Shown: positions 27,833 through 36,521 of the stretch, in pieces
Layout of the letters: each line of letters begins with the position of its first letter
How positions within the stretch are numbered: the stretch's first letter is position 1
Source: Vandammella animalimorsus
Lineage (GTDB): Bacteria > Pseudomonadota > Gammaproteobacteria > Burkholderiales > Burkholderiaceae_C
Assembly: GCF_002285265.1 (NCBI RefSeq)
Contig: NZ_NSJB01000003.1
Span: forward strand, 1 to 64,000
Direction: 5' to 3'
DNA: 64,000 nucleotides
Program-made: the position numbers and the translations under genes
Notes under the pieces: model-generated
What the model was told of the DNA's origin: nothing
The model's database searches: none
The model's input: only the letters and a program-made list of their open reading frames with translations

Positions 27833-29125
27833 ATGGCGACTTCTCTGACACAGTTTCATGCCGCTGTGCGGCGCGCATGCTGGGCGGCGCTGGCCGCCGC
27901 CGGTACTTTGGGCCTGAGCGCCTGCAGCGACAGCCAGGCCAATGACGCGCCAGCGCAGCAGCAACAGCAGCAGGCCAAGGGCGAGCAGCCACAGCAGGCC
28001 CCATTGCCCGAGGTGCGCGTGGTGACGGTGCGCTCGCAGTCGGTGGGCACCCGTGCCGAGCTGCCCGGTCGCCTGGCCGCGCACCGCGTGGCCGATGTGC
28101 GCCCGCGCGTGGGCGGCATCGTGCAAAAGCGTTTGTTCAAGGAGGGCAGCTACGTCAAGGCCGGGCAGGCGCTGTACCAGCTCGATGACGCGCCCTACGT
28201 GGCGGCGCTGGAGAGCGCCCGCGCGCAACTGGCCTCGGCCCAGGCGGCGCTGGCCAAGGCCAAGGCGGATTTGCAGCGTTACAAGCCGCTGGCGGCGGCC
28301 AATGCCATCAGCCAGCAGGAGTACGACTCGGCCGTGGCCACGCAACGCTCGGCCCAGGCCAGCGTGAAGGCGGCCCAGGCGGCAATCAAGTCGGCGCAGA
28401 TCAATGTGAACTATTCGCGCATCACGGCGCCGATTTCGGGCTACATCGGCCAGTCCTACGTCTCCGAAGGGGCGCTGGTGACGGCCGGTGACGCCAACAA
28501 GCTGGCCACCATCCAGCAAACCCACCCGATGTACGTGAACGTGACGCAGTCGGCCAACGAGGTGATGCAGCTCAAGCAGGACGTTGCCGATGGCAAGCGC
28601 CAATTGGTCGATGGCGCGGTGCAGGTGGGCATCAAGTTTGAAAACGGCAAGGAGTACCCGCACAAGGGCCGCTTGCTGTTTGCCGATTTGACGGTCAATG
28701 AATCGACCGGCCAGGTCACGCTGCGCGCGGAAGTCCCCAACCCCGACAACGTGCTGCTGCCCGGCCTGTACGTGCGCGTGGGCCTGCCCCAGGGCGACAT
28801 CGGCAATGCCTTTCTGGTGCCGCAGCAGGCCATCACGCGCGGCAAGCAGGATGTGGCGCTGATCGTCGATGCGCAAGGCCAGATGCAGCCGCGCATGGTG
28901 ACGGTGGGCGGCCAGCAGGGCGCGTATTGGATCGTCACCGGCGGCCTCAACGAGGGCGACAAGGTGGTTGTCGATGGCGCCATGATTGCGGGCATGAGCG
29001 GCGCCCGGCAGGTGCAAACGCGCGAGTGGACGCCCCCTGGCGCGGCGGCGGCCTCTGGCACAGCCCCCGGCGCAGCCCCGGCTGGCGCAGATGCGGCGGC
29101 CAAGCCCGGCGCGACCGCGCAGTAA
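27833..29125 (+). CDS. RND efflux periplasmic adaptor (AcrA/MexA/TtgA type)
   Basis: This 430-residue membrane-fusion lipoprotein has a signal sequence ending in lipobox LSAC, with Cys31 as the lipidated residue. A Gln/Ala-rich linker follows, then lipoyl, coiled-coil hairpin (about residues 120-200, rich in Ala/Gln/Lys) and beta-barrel domains. Family blocks include VRPRVGGIVQKRLFKEGSYVKAGQALYQLD and ITAPISGYIGQS. It links the inner-membrane pump to the outer-membrane channel encoded next. The ATG at 27833 was chosen as it gives the lipoprotein signal. It is the first of three pump genes. Confidence 0.94.
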   Translation: MATSLTQFHAAVRRACWAALAAAGTLGLSACSDSQANDAPAQQQQQQAKGEQPQQAPLPEVRVVTVRSQSVGTRAELPGRLAAHRVADVRPRVGGIVQKRLFKEGSYVKAGQALYQLDDAPYVAALESARAQLASAQAALAKAKADLQRYKPLAAANAISQQEYDSAVATQRSAQASVKAAQAAIKSAQINVNYSRITAPISGYIGQSYVSEGALVTAGDANKLATIQQTHPMYVNVTQSANEVMQLKQDVADGKRQLVDGAVQVGIKFENGKEYPHKGRLLFADLTVNESTGQVTLRAEVPNPDNVLLPGLYVRVGLPQGDIGNAFLVPQQAITRGKQDVALIVDAQGQMQPRMVTVGGQQGAYWIVTGGLNEGDKVVVDGAMIAGMSGARQVQTREWTPPGAAAASGTAPGAAPAGADAAAKPGATAQ

Positions 29126-29162
29126 ACAGGCCATAGCGCCCCGTCCAGAACCAGGAGCTTGC

Positions 29163-32100
29163 ATGGCCCAGTTTTTCATCAATCGCCCCATTTTTGCGTG
29201 GGTGATTTCGATTTTCATCGTCATCGCCGGCGTGATCGGCATCCGCAACCTGCCGGTGTCGCAATACCCGGCCGTGGGCGCGCCCACCATCACCTTGTCG
29301 GCCGCCTATCCCGGCGCTTCGGCGCAGGTGATGGAGGACAGCGTGCTGGCCGTGATCGAGCGCAACATGAACGGCCTGGAAGGGCTGGATTACATGAGCA
29401 CCAGCGCCACGGCGGACGGCACGGGCTCGGTCAGCCTGACCTTCACGCCCGAGACCGACGAAGACCTGGCGCAGGTGAGCGTGCAAAACAAGCTCTCCGA
29501 GGTCACGGCCCTGCTGCCCGCCACCGTGCAGCAAAACGGCGTGCGGGTGAGCAAGTCGCGCTCGAACTTTTTGATGGTGCTGATGATGTCCTCGCAAACC
29601 ATGGGCAGCGAGGAGGTCTCCGACTACATCGAGCGCAACATCAAGCCAGCCATCCAGCGCATCGACGGCGTGGGCGAGGCGCGGCTGTTTGGCTCCGAGC
29701 GGGCCATGCGCGTCTGGGTCGATCCGGCCAAGCTGCAGAACTACAACCTCTCGTTTGCCAACGTGACGGCGGCCATCGGCGCGCAGAACGCGCAGATTTC
29801 CGCTGGCGCCATTGGCGAGCAGCCCGTGGCCCAGGGCCAGGCCATCACGGCCACCGTGTCCGTGGATGGGCAACTGCGCACGCCCGATCAGTTCGGCAAC
29901 ATCATCTTGCGCTCCACCACGGGCGGGGCCAATGTGTATTTGAAGGACGTGGCGCGCATCGAGCTGGGCAGCCAGAGTTATGGCTCATCCACCACCCTCA
30001 ACGGCCAATCGGCCGTGGGCATGGCGGTGATGCTCTCGAGCAGCGGCAATGCCATGGCCACGGCCGAGGCGGTGCGCGCGAAGATGGCCGAGCTGCAAAA
30101 GTTCTTCCCCGCCGATCTGCAATGGTCGGCCCCGTATGACACCTCCACCTTCGTCAAGCTCTCCATCGAGGCGGTGGTCAAGACCTTGCTCGAAGCCATC
30201 GTGCTGGTGTTCATCGTGATGTTCATCTTCCTGCAGAACATCCGCTACACGCTGATTCCCACCATCGTCGTGCCCATCTCGCTGATGGGGGCGTTTGCGG
30301 GCATTTGGTATCTGGGCCTGTCCATCAACGTGCTGACCATGTTTGCCATGGTGCTGGTGATCGGCATCGTGGTGGACGACGCCATCGTGGTGGTGGAAAA
30401 CGTCGAGCGCATCATGAGCGAGGAGGGGCTGCCGCCCCTGCAGGCCACGCGCAAGGCCATGGGCCAGATCTCCGGCGCGGTGATCGGCATCACGGCGGTG
30501 CTGATCTCGGTGTTCGTGCCGCTGGCCATGTTCAGCGGCGCCACGGGCAACATCTACCGCCAGTTCGCGCTGACCATGGCGCTGGCCATTGCCTTCTCGG
30601 CCTTTCTGGCGCTGTCGCTCACGCCGGCGCTGGCAGCCACCTTGCTCAAGCCCGTGGCCAAGGGCCACCACATGGAAAAACGCGGCTTTTTCGGTTGGTT
30701 CAACCGCAACTTCAGCAAGCTCAACCGCGGCTATGAAGGCGTGGTGGCGCGGCTGCTGCGCCGCTCGGCCAGCCTGATGGTGGTGTATTTGGCGCTGGCC
30801 GCTGGCGCGGCATGGATGTTCACGCGCCTGCCCACCTCCTTCCTGCCCGAGGAAGACCAGGGCTCTCTGATGATGATCGTGCAACTGCCCTCGGGCGCGA
30901 CCAAGGAGCGCACCGACGCCACGCTGGCCGTGGCCAGCCAGATCGCCAACAAGCTGCCGGAAGTGCAAAGCTTTGTGGGCGTCTCCGGCTTCAGCTTCGC
31001 AGGCGCGGCGCAAAACACCGGCATGGGCTTTCTGACCCTGACGGACTGGCAGCAGCGCACCGCGCCGGGCAGCGACGCCGCCTCGGTGGCAGGCAAGTTC
31101 ACCGGCGCGCTGATGGGCAGCGTCAGCGATGGCTTTGCGCTGGTCATCAACCCGCCGGCCATCTTCGAGCTGGGCAACAGCTCGGGCTTTGAGATGTACC
31201 TGCAAGACCGCAGCAACGCCGGCCACGAGGCCCTGCTGGCCAAGCGCAATGAGCTGCTGGGCAAACTGCGCCAGAACCCCATGTTCGACCCCAGCCAAAC
31301 GCGCGCCTCCGGCCTGGAGGATGCGCCGCAGGTGAAGATCGAGATCAACCGCGAGGCCGCCGCCGCGCAGGGCATCGACTTCGCCAGCATCCGCAGCGTG
31401 CTGGCCACGGCGCTGGGCTCGTCCTACGTCAATGACTTCCCCAACAACGGCCGCTTGCAGCGCGTCATCGTGCAGGCCGAAGCCACGGCGCGCATGCAGC
31501 CCGAGGACATCCTGATGCTGACCGTGCCCAACAGCGCCGGCCAGGCCGTGCCGCTGAGCACCATCGCCAGCGCCAGTTGGCAAAAGGGCATGCAGCAAAG
31601 CGTGCGCTTTAACGGCTATCCGGCCATGAAGCTCGAAGGCGCGGCGCGGCCCGGCTCGGGCTATTCCTCGGGCGATTTGATGGCCGAGGTGCAGCGCCTG
31701 GTCGACGAAATGCCCGGCTTCAGCCTGGAGTGGGCCGGCCAATCGCGCGAGGAGGCCAAGGGCAGCACGCAAACCCTGCTGCTGTACGGCTTTGCCATCC
31801 TGGCCGTGTTCCTGGCGCTGGCCGCTTTGTATGAGAGCTGGTCCATCCCGCTGGCGGTGATCCTGGTGGTGCCGCTGGGCTTTCTGGGCGTGGTGCTGGG
31901 CGCGCTGGGGCGCAACTGGTTCAACGCCCAGCTCTTTGGCCTGCCAGGGGCCTACCTCAACGACATTTACTTCCAGGTCGGCCTGATCACGGTCATTGGC
32001 CTGTCGGCCAAGAACGCCATCCTCATCATCGAGTTCGCCAAGGACTTGCAGCAAGCCGGCCGCAGCGCGCTGGAGGCCGCGCTGGAAGCGGCGCACCTGC

Positions 32101-32378
32101 GCTTTAGGCCCATTTTGATGACCTCGCTGGCCTTCATCCTGGGCGTGGTGCCGCTGTACCTGGCCAGCGGCGCCAGCGCCGCCAGCCAGCGCGCCATCGG
32201 CACGCCCGTGCTGTGGGGCATGCTGGTGGGCACCTTGCTGTCGGTGTTCTTCGTGCCGATGTTCTACGTCGTCGTGCGCAAGCTCTTCAAGGGTGGCAAG
32301 CCGCGCGCCGGCACGGATGGGGGCCAGGCCGTGGTGGCCGATGCCGCCGCCACACAGCGCACGCCCCATGCCGCCTGA
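29163..32378 (+). CDS. RND efflux pump inner-membrane transporter (AcrB/MexB type)
   Basis: This 1071-residue HAE1-family transporter exports hydrophobic drugs and solvents in exchange for protons. It opens with MAQFFINRPIFAWVISIFI, the canonical AcrB N-terminus. The proton-relay pair Asp405-Asp406 lies in GIVVDDAIVVVENVERIM (equivalent to AcrB Asp407/408). The second half repeats the helix pattern with GLSAKNAILIIEFAKDL and FRPILMTSLAFILGVVPL. Full length compared with AcrB (1049). It follows the adaptor gene by 37 bp and precedes the channel gene by 19 bp. Confidence 0.97.
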   Translation: MAQFFINRPIFAWVISIFIVIAGVIGIRNLPVSQYPAVGAPTITLSAAYPGASAQVMEDSVLAVIERNMNGLEGLDYMSTSATADGTGSVSLTFTPETDEDLAQVSVQNKLSEVTALLPATVQQNGVRVSKSRSNFLMVLMMSSQTMGSEEVSDYIERNIKPAIQRIDGVGEARLFGSERAMRVWVDPAKLQNYNLSFANVTAAIGAQNAQISAGAIGEQPVAQGQAITATVSVDGQLRTPDQFGNIILRSTTGGANVYLKDVARIELGSQSYGSSTTLNGQSAVGMAVMLSSSGNAMATAEAVRAKMAELQKFFPADLQWSAPYDTSTFVKLSIEAVVKTLLEAIVLVFIVMFIFLQNIRYTLIPTIVVPISLMGAFAGIWYLGLSINVLTMFAMVLVIGIVVDDAIVVVENVERIMSEEGLPPLQATRKAMGQISGAVIGITAVLISVFVPLAMFSGATGNIYRQFALTMALAIAFSAFLALSLTPALAATLLKPVAKGHHMEKRGFFGWFNRNFSKLNRGYEGVVARLLRRSASLMVVYLALAAGAAWMFTRLPTSFLPEEDQGSLMMIVQLPSGATKERTDATLAVASQIANKLPEVQSFVGVSGFSFAGAAQNTGMGFLTLTDWQQRTAPGSDAASVAGKFTGALMGSVSDGFALVINPPAIFELGNSSGFEMYLQDRSNAGHEALLAKRNELLGKLRQNPMFDPSQTRASGLEDAPQVKIEINREAAAAQGIDFASIRSVLATALGSSYVNDFPNNGRLQRVIVQAEATARMQPEDILMLTVPNSAGQAVPLSTIASASWQKGMQQSVRFNGYPAMKLEGAARPGSGYSSGDLMAEVQRLVDEMPGFSLEWAGQSREEAKGSTQTLLLYGFAILAVFLALAALYESWSIPLAVILVVPLGFLGVVLGALGRNWFNAQLFGLPGAYLNDIYFQVGLITVIGLSAKNAILIIEFAKDLQQAGRSALEAALEAAHLRFRPILMTSLAFILGVVPLYLASGASAASQRAIGTPVLWGMLVGTLLSVFFVPMFYVVVRKLFKGGKPRAGTDGGQAVVADAAATQRTPHAA

Positions 32379-32397
32379 CCGAGAGGAGAATGCCCCC

Positions 32398-33870
32398 ATG
32401 AACCCAAACCGTCCCGCCCTGCCCCGCCCCCTGCAGCCCCGGCAGCGCCGCCTGCTGCAGCGCCCTGCGCTGGGCGCGCTGGCTGCGTTGGCCGTGGCCG
32501 CCGCGCTGCCCGGCTGCGCCATGATCCCCGCCTATGAGCAGCCCGCCGTGAGCGTGCCGCAGCACTTTGCCTACGACACGCCCGCGCCGCAGGATCAAGC
32601 ACCCATCCAGGCCGCATCGCTGGGCTGGAAAGACTACTTTGCCGATGCCCGCCTGCACCGCCTGATCGAGCTGGCCCTGGCGCGCAACACCGATTTGCGC
32701 AAGGCCGCGCTCAACGCCGAGGCCGTGCGCCAGCAGTACATGATTGCGCGCGCCGAGCAACTGCCGGCCCTGGGCGCCAGCGCCGGCGGCTCGCGCGCGC
32801 GCGTGGCCCAGGACCTCAGCCCCAGCGGCGCGGCCTACGTGGCCTCGTCCTACAGCGTGGGCCTGGGCATCACGGCCTACGAAATCGACCTGTTCGGCAA
32901 ACTGCGCAGCGCCAGCGAAGCGGCGTTGCAGGCTTATCTGGGCAGCGCCGCCAGCCGCGACAGCGCCCATCTGGCGCTGGTGGCCGCAGTGGCCAAGGCC
33001 TACTTCAACGAGCGCTACGCTCAGCAGGCCATGGCGCTGGCGCAAAGCGTGCTCACCACGCGCGAGCAAACCTACGAACTCACGCAGCTCAAGCACCGCT
33101 CAGGCGTGGTCTCCGCGCTGGACCTGCGCCAGCAGGAGGCGCTGATCGAATCGGCCAAGGCCGACTACGCCGGCGCCGTGCAGGCGCGCCAGCAGGCGCT
33201 CAACGCCCTGGCCATGCTCATCAACCAGCCGCTGCCCGAGGACCTGCCCGAAGGCCTGCCGCTGGCGCAGCAGTTCAAGATCGAGCGCCTGCCCGCCGGG
33301 CTGAGCTCCGAAGTGCTGCTGAACCGGCCCGACATCCGCGCCGCCGAATTCGCCCTCAAGCAGGCCAACGCCCAGATCGGCGCGGCGCGCGCAGCCTTCT
33401 TCCCCAGCATCCGCCTGACCAGCAGCGTGGGCACCGGCTCCAGCGAGCTCAGCGGCCTGTTCGGCGGCGGCAATCACACCTGGAGCTTTGCGCCCGCGAT
33501 CACGCTGCCGATCTTCAACTGGGGCAGCCTGCAGGCCAACCTCGACGCCGCGCGCGTGCGCCAGCAGGTGCAAATCGTGCAGTACGAAGGCGCGGTGCAG
33601 GCCGCCTTCCAGGACGTGGCCAATGCCCTGGTGGCACGCGAACAGCTCCAGCAGCGCCACGCCGCCAACACCCGCCAAAGCCAGGCCTACGAGCAGGCCC
33701 TGCAACTGGTGCGCCTGCGCTACCAGCACGGCGTGGCCAGCGCGCTGGATCTGCTCGACGCCGAGCGCAGCAGCTACGCAGCCAACATGGCGCTGCTGGC
33801 CAACCAGCTCACGCAGCTGGAGAACCTGGCCGATCTCTACAAGGCCCTGGGCGGCGGGCTCAAGCCTTGA
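32398..33870 (+). CDS. RND efflux outer-membrane channel lipoprotein (OprM/NodT family)
   Basis: This 490-residue outer-membrane factor has a long basic N-terminal region and a lipobox LPGC with Cys40, so it is a predicted lipoprotein like OprM. It shows the two-repeat TolC-fold helices: TDLRKAALNAEAVRQQY, YEIDLFGKLRSASEAA, and the second-repeat NRPDIRAAEFALKQANAQIGAARAAFFPSI. It completes the tripartite pump with the adaptor and transporter encoded upstream. A GAGAGGAG site precedes the ATG at 32398. The three genes form one operon controlled from about 27709. Confidence 0.95.
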   Translation: MNPNRPALPRPLQPRQRRLLQRPALGALAALAVAAALPGCAMIPAYEQPAVSVPQHFAYDTPAPQDQAPIQAASLGWKDYFADARLHRLIELALARNTDLRKAALNAEAVRQQYMIARAEQLPALGASAGGSRARVAQDLSPSGAAYVASSYSVGLGITAYEIDLFGKLRSASEAALQAYLGSAASRDSAHLALVAAVAKAYFNERYAQQAMALAQSVLTTREQTYELTQLKHRSGVVSALDLRQQEALIESAKADYAGAVQARQQALNALAMLINQPLPEDLPEGLPLAQQFKIERLPAGLSSEVLLNRPDIRAAEFALKQANAQIGAARAAFFPSIRLTSSVGTGSSELSGLFGGGNHTWSFAPAITLPIFNWGSLQANLDAARVRQQVQIVQYEGAVQAAFQDVANALVAREQLQQRHAANTRQSQAYEQALQLVRLRYQHGVASALDLLDAERSSYAANMALLANQLTQLENLADLYKALGGGLKP

Positions 33871-33878
33871 TGAGCGCC

Positions 33879-33900
33879 CACGATCTTGGCGCGAGTGGCC
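33879..33900 (+). repeat. Short dispersed intergenic repeat, copy 2
   Basis: CACGATCTTGGCGCGAGTGG and the next two bases match 38585-38606 at 19 of 22 positions. It begins 9 bp after the stop codon of the channel gene. Confidence 0.45.
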
Positions 33901-33941
33901 TGGCGCAAGTGGCCTGGTTCTGACGAAGGGCCGAGCCCAGC

Positions 33942-34099
33942 AATGGCCCGGGCAGAGATCCCTTTTCTGCCTGCGCCTGTGCGCATCGGCAAAACGAAGG
34001 GGGCGCAGGCAGCAGGGTCTTTTTCTTTGGTCACTTTCTTTGTTCAAAAAAAAGAAAGTGACTGCGTCGCCGGATGCTCATCCCGGCCTCAGCCCTCAA
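33942..34099 (+). repeat. Intergenic hairpin repeat, copy B
   Basis: The left block (33942-33981, AATGGCCCGGGCAGAG ... TGCGCCTGTG) and right block (34065-34099, ending CATCCCGGCCTCAGCCCTCAA) match copy A. The central inverted repeat is TCACTTTCTTT (34031-34041) and AAAGAAAGTGA (34051-34061). It is perfect, but its sequence is unlike the arm in copy A. Confidence 0.55.
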
Positions 34100-34195
34100 A
34101 GCCGCCACACGGCCGCCACACACGGCCACTACCGGGCGCCATCTTCATGGGGCGCTCGCACTGGGCAGCAGGCCCGCCTGCATGAACGCAGGCGC

Positions 34196-35404
34196 TCAAC
34201 GCCCCCGGCGGCCCGGGCCGCGGCCTGCCGCGCCTGGCCGGCCCTTGCCGCCACGGCGCCCGACCATGGCCCCCAGCCCATCGGCGCCGATGTAGCCCTG
34301 GGCGGATTTGGGCTTGCCGCGCGGCGCGCTGCCAGCGCTGCCAGCGCCGCGGCTGCGCGCCGACGGCGCCGGGCCCGAGGGCTTGTTGCGCCCTCGGCTG
34401 CGGTCGGCCGGCGCACTGCGGCCCGCGCCCCGCTGGCCCGGCGCGCTGGCCTGGGGCCGGGGCATGCCGGCCTCCTCCATCAGGCGCGCCACGTCGCGCT
34501 CGGGCAGCTCCAGCCACATGCCGCGGCGCAGGCCGCGCATCAGCACCACGCTGCCATAGCGCACGCGGATCAGGCGGCTGACGGCGTGGCCGACGGCCTC
34601 CATCATGCGGCGCACCTCGCGGTTGCGGCCTTCGCTGATGGTGACCTTGTACCACTGGTTGACGCCCTCGCCGCCGCCGTCCTGGATGCTGCCGAAGGCG
34701 GCCTGGCCGTCTTCGAGCATCACGCCCTCGAGCAGTTGCTGGCGCTCGCTGTCGCTCAAAGCGCCCAGGATGCGCACGGCGTATTCGCGCTCCAGCCCGT
34801 AGCGCGGGTGCATGAGCCGGTTGGCCAGGTCGCCCGAGTTGGTCAGCAGCAGCAGGCCTTCGGTGTTCAGATCCAGCCGGCCCACGGCCTGCCACTTGCC
34901 ATGCGCCAGGTGCGGCAGCTTGCGGAATACGGTCGGGCGGTTTTGCGGGTCTTCGCGCGTGACCATCTCCCCGGCCACCTTGTGGTAGGCCAGCACCCGC
35001 ACTGCGGGCGGGGCCACGCGCAGGCGCAGGGGCTTGCCGTTGATCTTGATCTGGTCGCCATGCTGCACGCGCTGGCCGACGTGCGCGGGCTGGTCATTGA
35101 CGGTGATGCGCCCCTGGGCGATCAGCGCCTCCATCTCCAGGCGCGAGCCCACGCCGGCCTGCGCCAGCAGCTTGTGCAGCTTGGGCTGCTGGGCATCGGG
35201 CTGCAGCACGCGCTTGTGCGCCTGGCGCTCGGGCCGGCTGGATGGGGCGGCGGCTGGCGCGGCCTCGGGCGCTGCGCCCTGGCGCGGGCTGCGGCGCGGG
35301 CGGGGCGCAGAGGGCACAGCGGGGGCAGAAGCCGCTGGCGGCCCGCCCCGGCCTTTGCCGGGCTTGCGGCTTGCTGCGTTGCGGGAAGGTTTCTTGGCTT
35401 GCAT
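34196..35404 (-). CDS. rluB: 23S rRNA pseudouridine synthase (RluB/RsuA family)
   Basis: This 402-residue enzyme isomerises a uridine of 23S rRNA (U2605 in E. coli RluB). An S4 domain at about residues 74-125 (KLHKLLAQAGVGSRLEMEALIAQGRITVN) precedes the catalytic domain, whose aspartate is in GRLDLNTEGLLLLTN. Motif SEGRNREVRRMMEAVGH is typical of RluB. The conserved core is flanked by a basic Pro/Ala-rich N-terminal extension of about 70 residues and a Gly/Arg/Ser-rich C-terminal tail of about 80 residues. It is the last gene of a nine-gene minus-strand run, 85 bp after scpB. Confidence 0.92.
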   Translation of the reverse strand: MQAKKPSRNAASRKPGKGRGGPPAASAPAVPSAPRPRRSPRQGAAPEAAPAAAPSSRPERQAHKRVLQPDAQQPKLHKLLAQAGVGSRLEMEALIAQGRITVNDQPAHVGQRVQHGDQIKINGKPLRLRVAPPAVRVLAYHKVAGEMVTREDPQNRPTVFRKLPHLAHGKWQAVGRLDLNTEGLLLLTNSGDLANRLMHPRYGLEREYAVRILGALSDSERQQLLEGVMLEDGQAAFGSIQDGGGEGVNQWYKVTISEGRNREVRRMMEAVGHAVSRLIRVRYGSVVLMRGLRRGMWLELPERDVARLMEEAGMPRPQASAPGQRGAGRSAPADRSRGRNKPSGPAPSARSRGAGSAGSAPRGKPKSAQGYIGADGLGAMVGRRGGKGRPGAAGRGPGRRGR

Positions 35405-35489
35405 GGTGGTGGCTTTCGCTGGGCTGGCCGCCCGGCACCGTTCGGGCCGGGCGGCGGGGTTCTGGGATGCGCCTGCAGAGGGCTTGCCC

Positions 35490-36458
35490 TCACGAGGGCT
35501 GCAGGCCCTGGGATGGTCCCGGTGGCTCGGGCTGCTCGGCGGGCGGCATGGCGCTCACTGCTTCGACGGCTTGGGCCATGTCTTGGGTTTCGGGCTGCTG
35601 CGCCTCGGTCTCGGTCTCGGTCTCGGGCTCGGTCTGGGCCTGTGGCTGTGTCTGTGGCGGCCATGGCTGCTGGGGCCCATCCTGGGGCGGCTGCTGGGCT
35701 GGCGCGGGCTCCAAGTCCTCGGCAGGGTCTTCTGACGCTTCTTCCCAAGCCGCTTCAAGCGGCGCTTGGGCCGTGTCTTCGCGCGCACCCTCACGCGTAT
35801 CTTCGCGCACATCTTCGGCTGGCGGCGCAGCAGAGGCCTCGGCGGCTTCGAGCGCGCTGCCTTCGTTGCCCTCGCTGCCGCCAGCTGGCGCAGCCGCAGG
35901 GCCCAGGCCCAGCTGCTGCAGCGTGGCCTCGCTGACGGCATCAACCTCGGGCAAATCGCGCAGCGAGGCCAGGCCCAGGTCGTCCAGGAACTGGCCAGTG
36001 GTGGCAAACAGCGCCGGGCGGCCCACGGATTCGCGGTGGCCGATGACTTCGATCCAGCCGCGCTCCTCCAGCTGCTTGATGATCTGGCTGTTGACGGCCA
36101 CGCCGCGGATTTCCTCGATGTCGCCGCGCGTGACGGGCTGGCGGTAGGCGATCACCGCCAGGATTTCCATCGCCGCGCGCGAGTAGCGCGGCGTGCGCTC
36201 GGGCTCAAGCCGGGCCAGAAACGGCAGCACATTCGCGCGGCTTTGAAAGCGCCAGCCGCTGGCGACCTGCACCAGCTCCAGCCCGCGGTGCGCCCAGTCG
36301 ATTTGCAGCTGCTCAAGCCAGGCCTGGATTTGCTCGGCATCGGGCGGCTGCTCGAACAAGGCCTGCAGGCTGGGCATGGCCATCGGCGCCGGGGCGCACA
36401 GCAAGGCCGCCTCCAACACGGAGATCGGATCGACAGGGGGGGCTGGCACAGAGTTCAT
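35490..36458 (-). CDS. scpB: SMC-Scp complex subunit ScpB, with long acidic tail
   Basis: This 322-residue protein has two winged-helix domains over about residues 10-175 ([55 protein letters not shown]). ScpB dimers bind ScpA on the SMC condensin and help organise and segregate the chromosome. The last 130 or so residues are low-complexity Pro/Gln/Glu/Ala with a TETETE run encoded by tandem hexamers near 35600-35640. The family is usually 180-220 residues. scpA is not in the window. It lies between rluD and rluB on the minus strand. Confidence 0.93.
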   Translation of the reverse strand: MNSVPAPPVDPISVLEAALLCAPAPMAMPSLQALFEQPPDAEQIQAWLEQLQIDWAHRGLELVQVASGWRFQSRANVLPFLARLEPERTPRYSRAAMEILAVIAYRQPVTRGDIEEIRGVAVNSQIIKQLEERGWIEVIGHRESVGRPALFATTGQFLDDLGLASLRDLPEVDAVSEATLQQLGLGPAAAPAGGSEGNEGSALEAAEASAAPPAEDVREDTREGAREDTAQAPLEAAWEEASEDPAEDLEPAPAQQPPQDGPQQPWPPQTQPQAQTEPETETETEAQQPETQDMAQAVEAVSAMPPAEQPEPPGPSQGLQPS

Positions 36459-36521
36459 GAATCACGGCAAATGGGATGGAAGGCGCAGGCCAGGGCGCAG
36501 CGCCAGCCGCTGCGGCGCGCA

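Larger units (their letters stand above)
33871..34195 (+). other. Gene-free region after the efflux operon
   Basis: No gene is seen in 325 bp between the convergent channel and rluB genes. It begins with one copy of a 22-bp dispersed repeat (33879-33900) and then carries copy B of the hairpin repeat (33942-34099). Its inverted repeat could also end transcription from both sides. Confidence 0.6.

Noticed and set aside
35600-35640. Tandem hexamers in scpB, considered as a CRISPR-like or independent repeat array
   Set aside because: The units are 6 bp, in frame, without spacers, and encode a Thr/Glu run inside ScpB.
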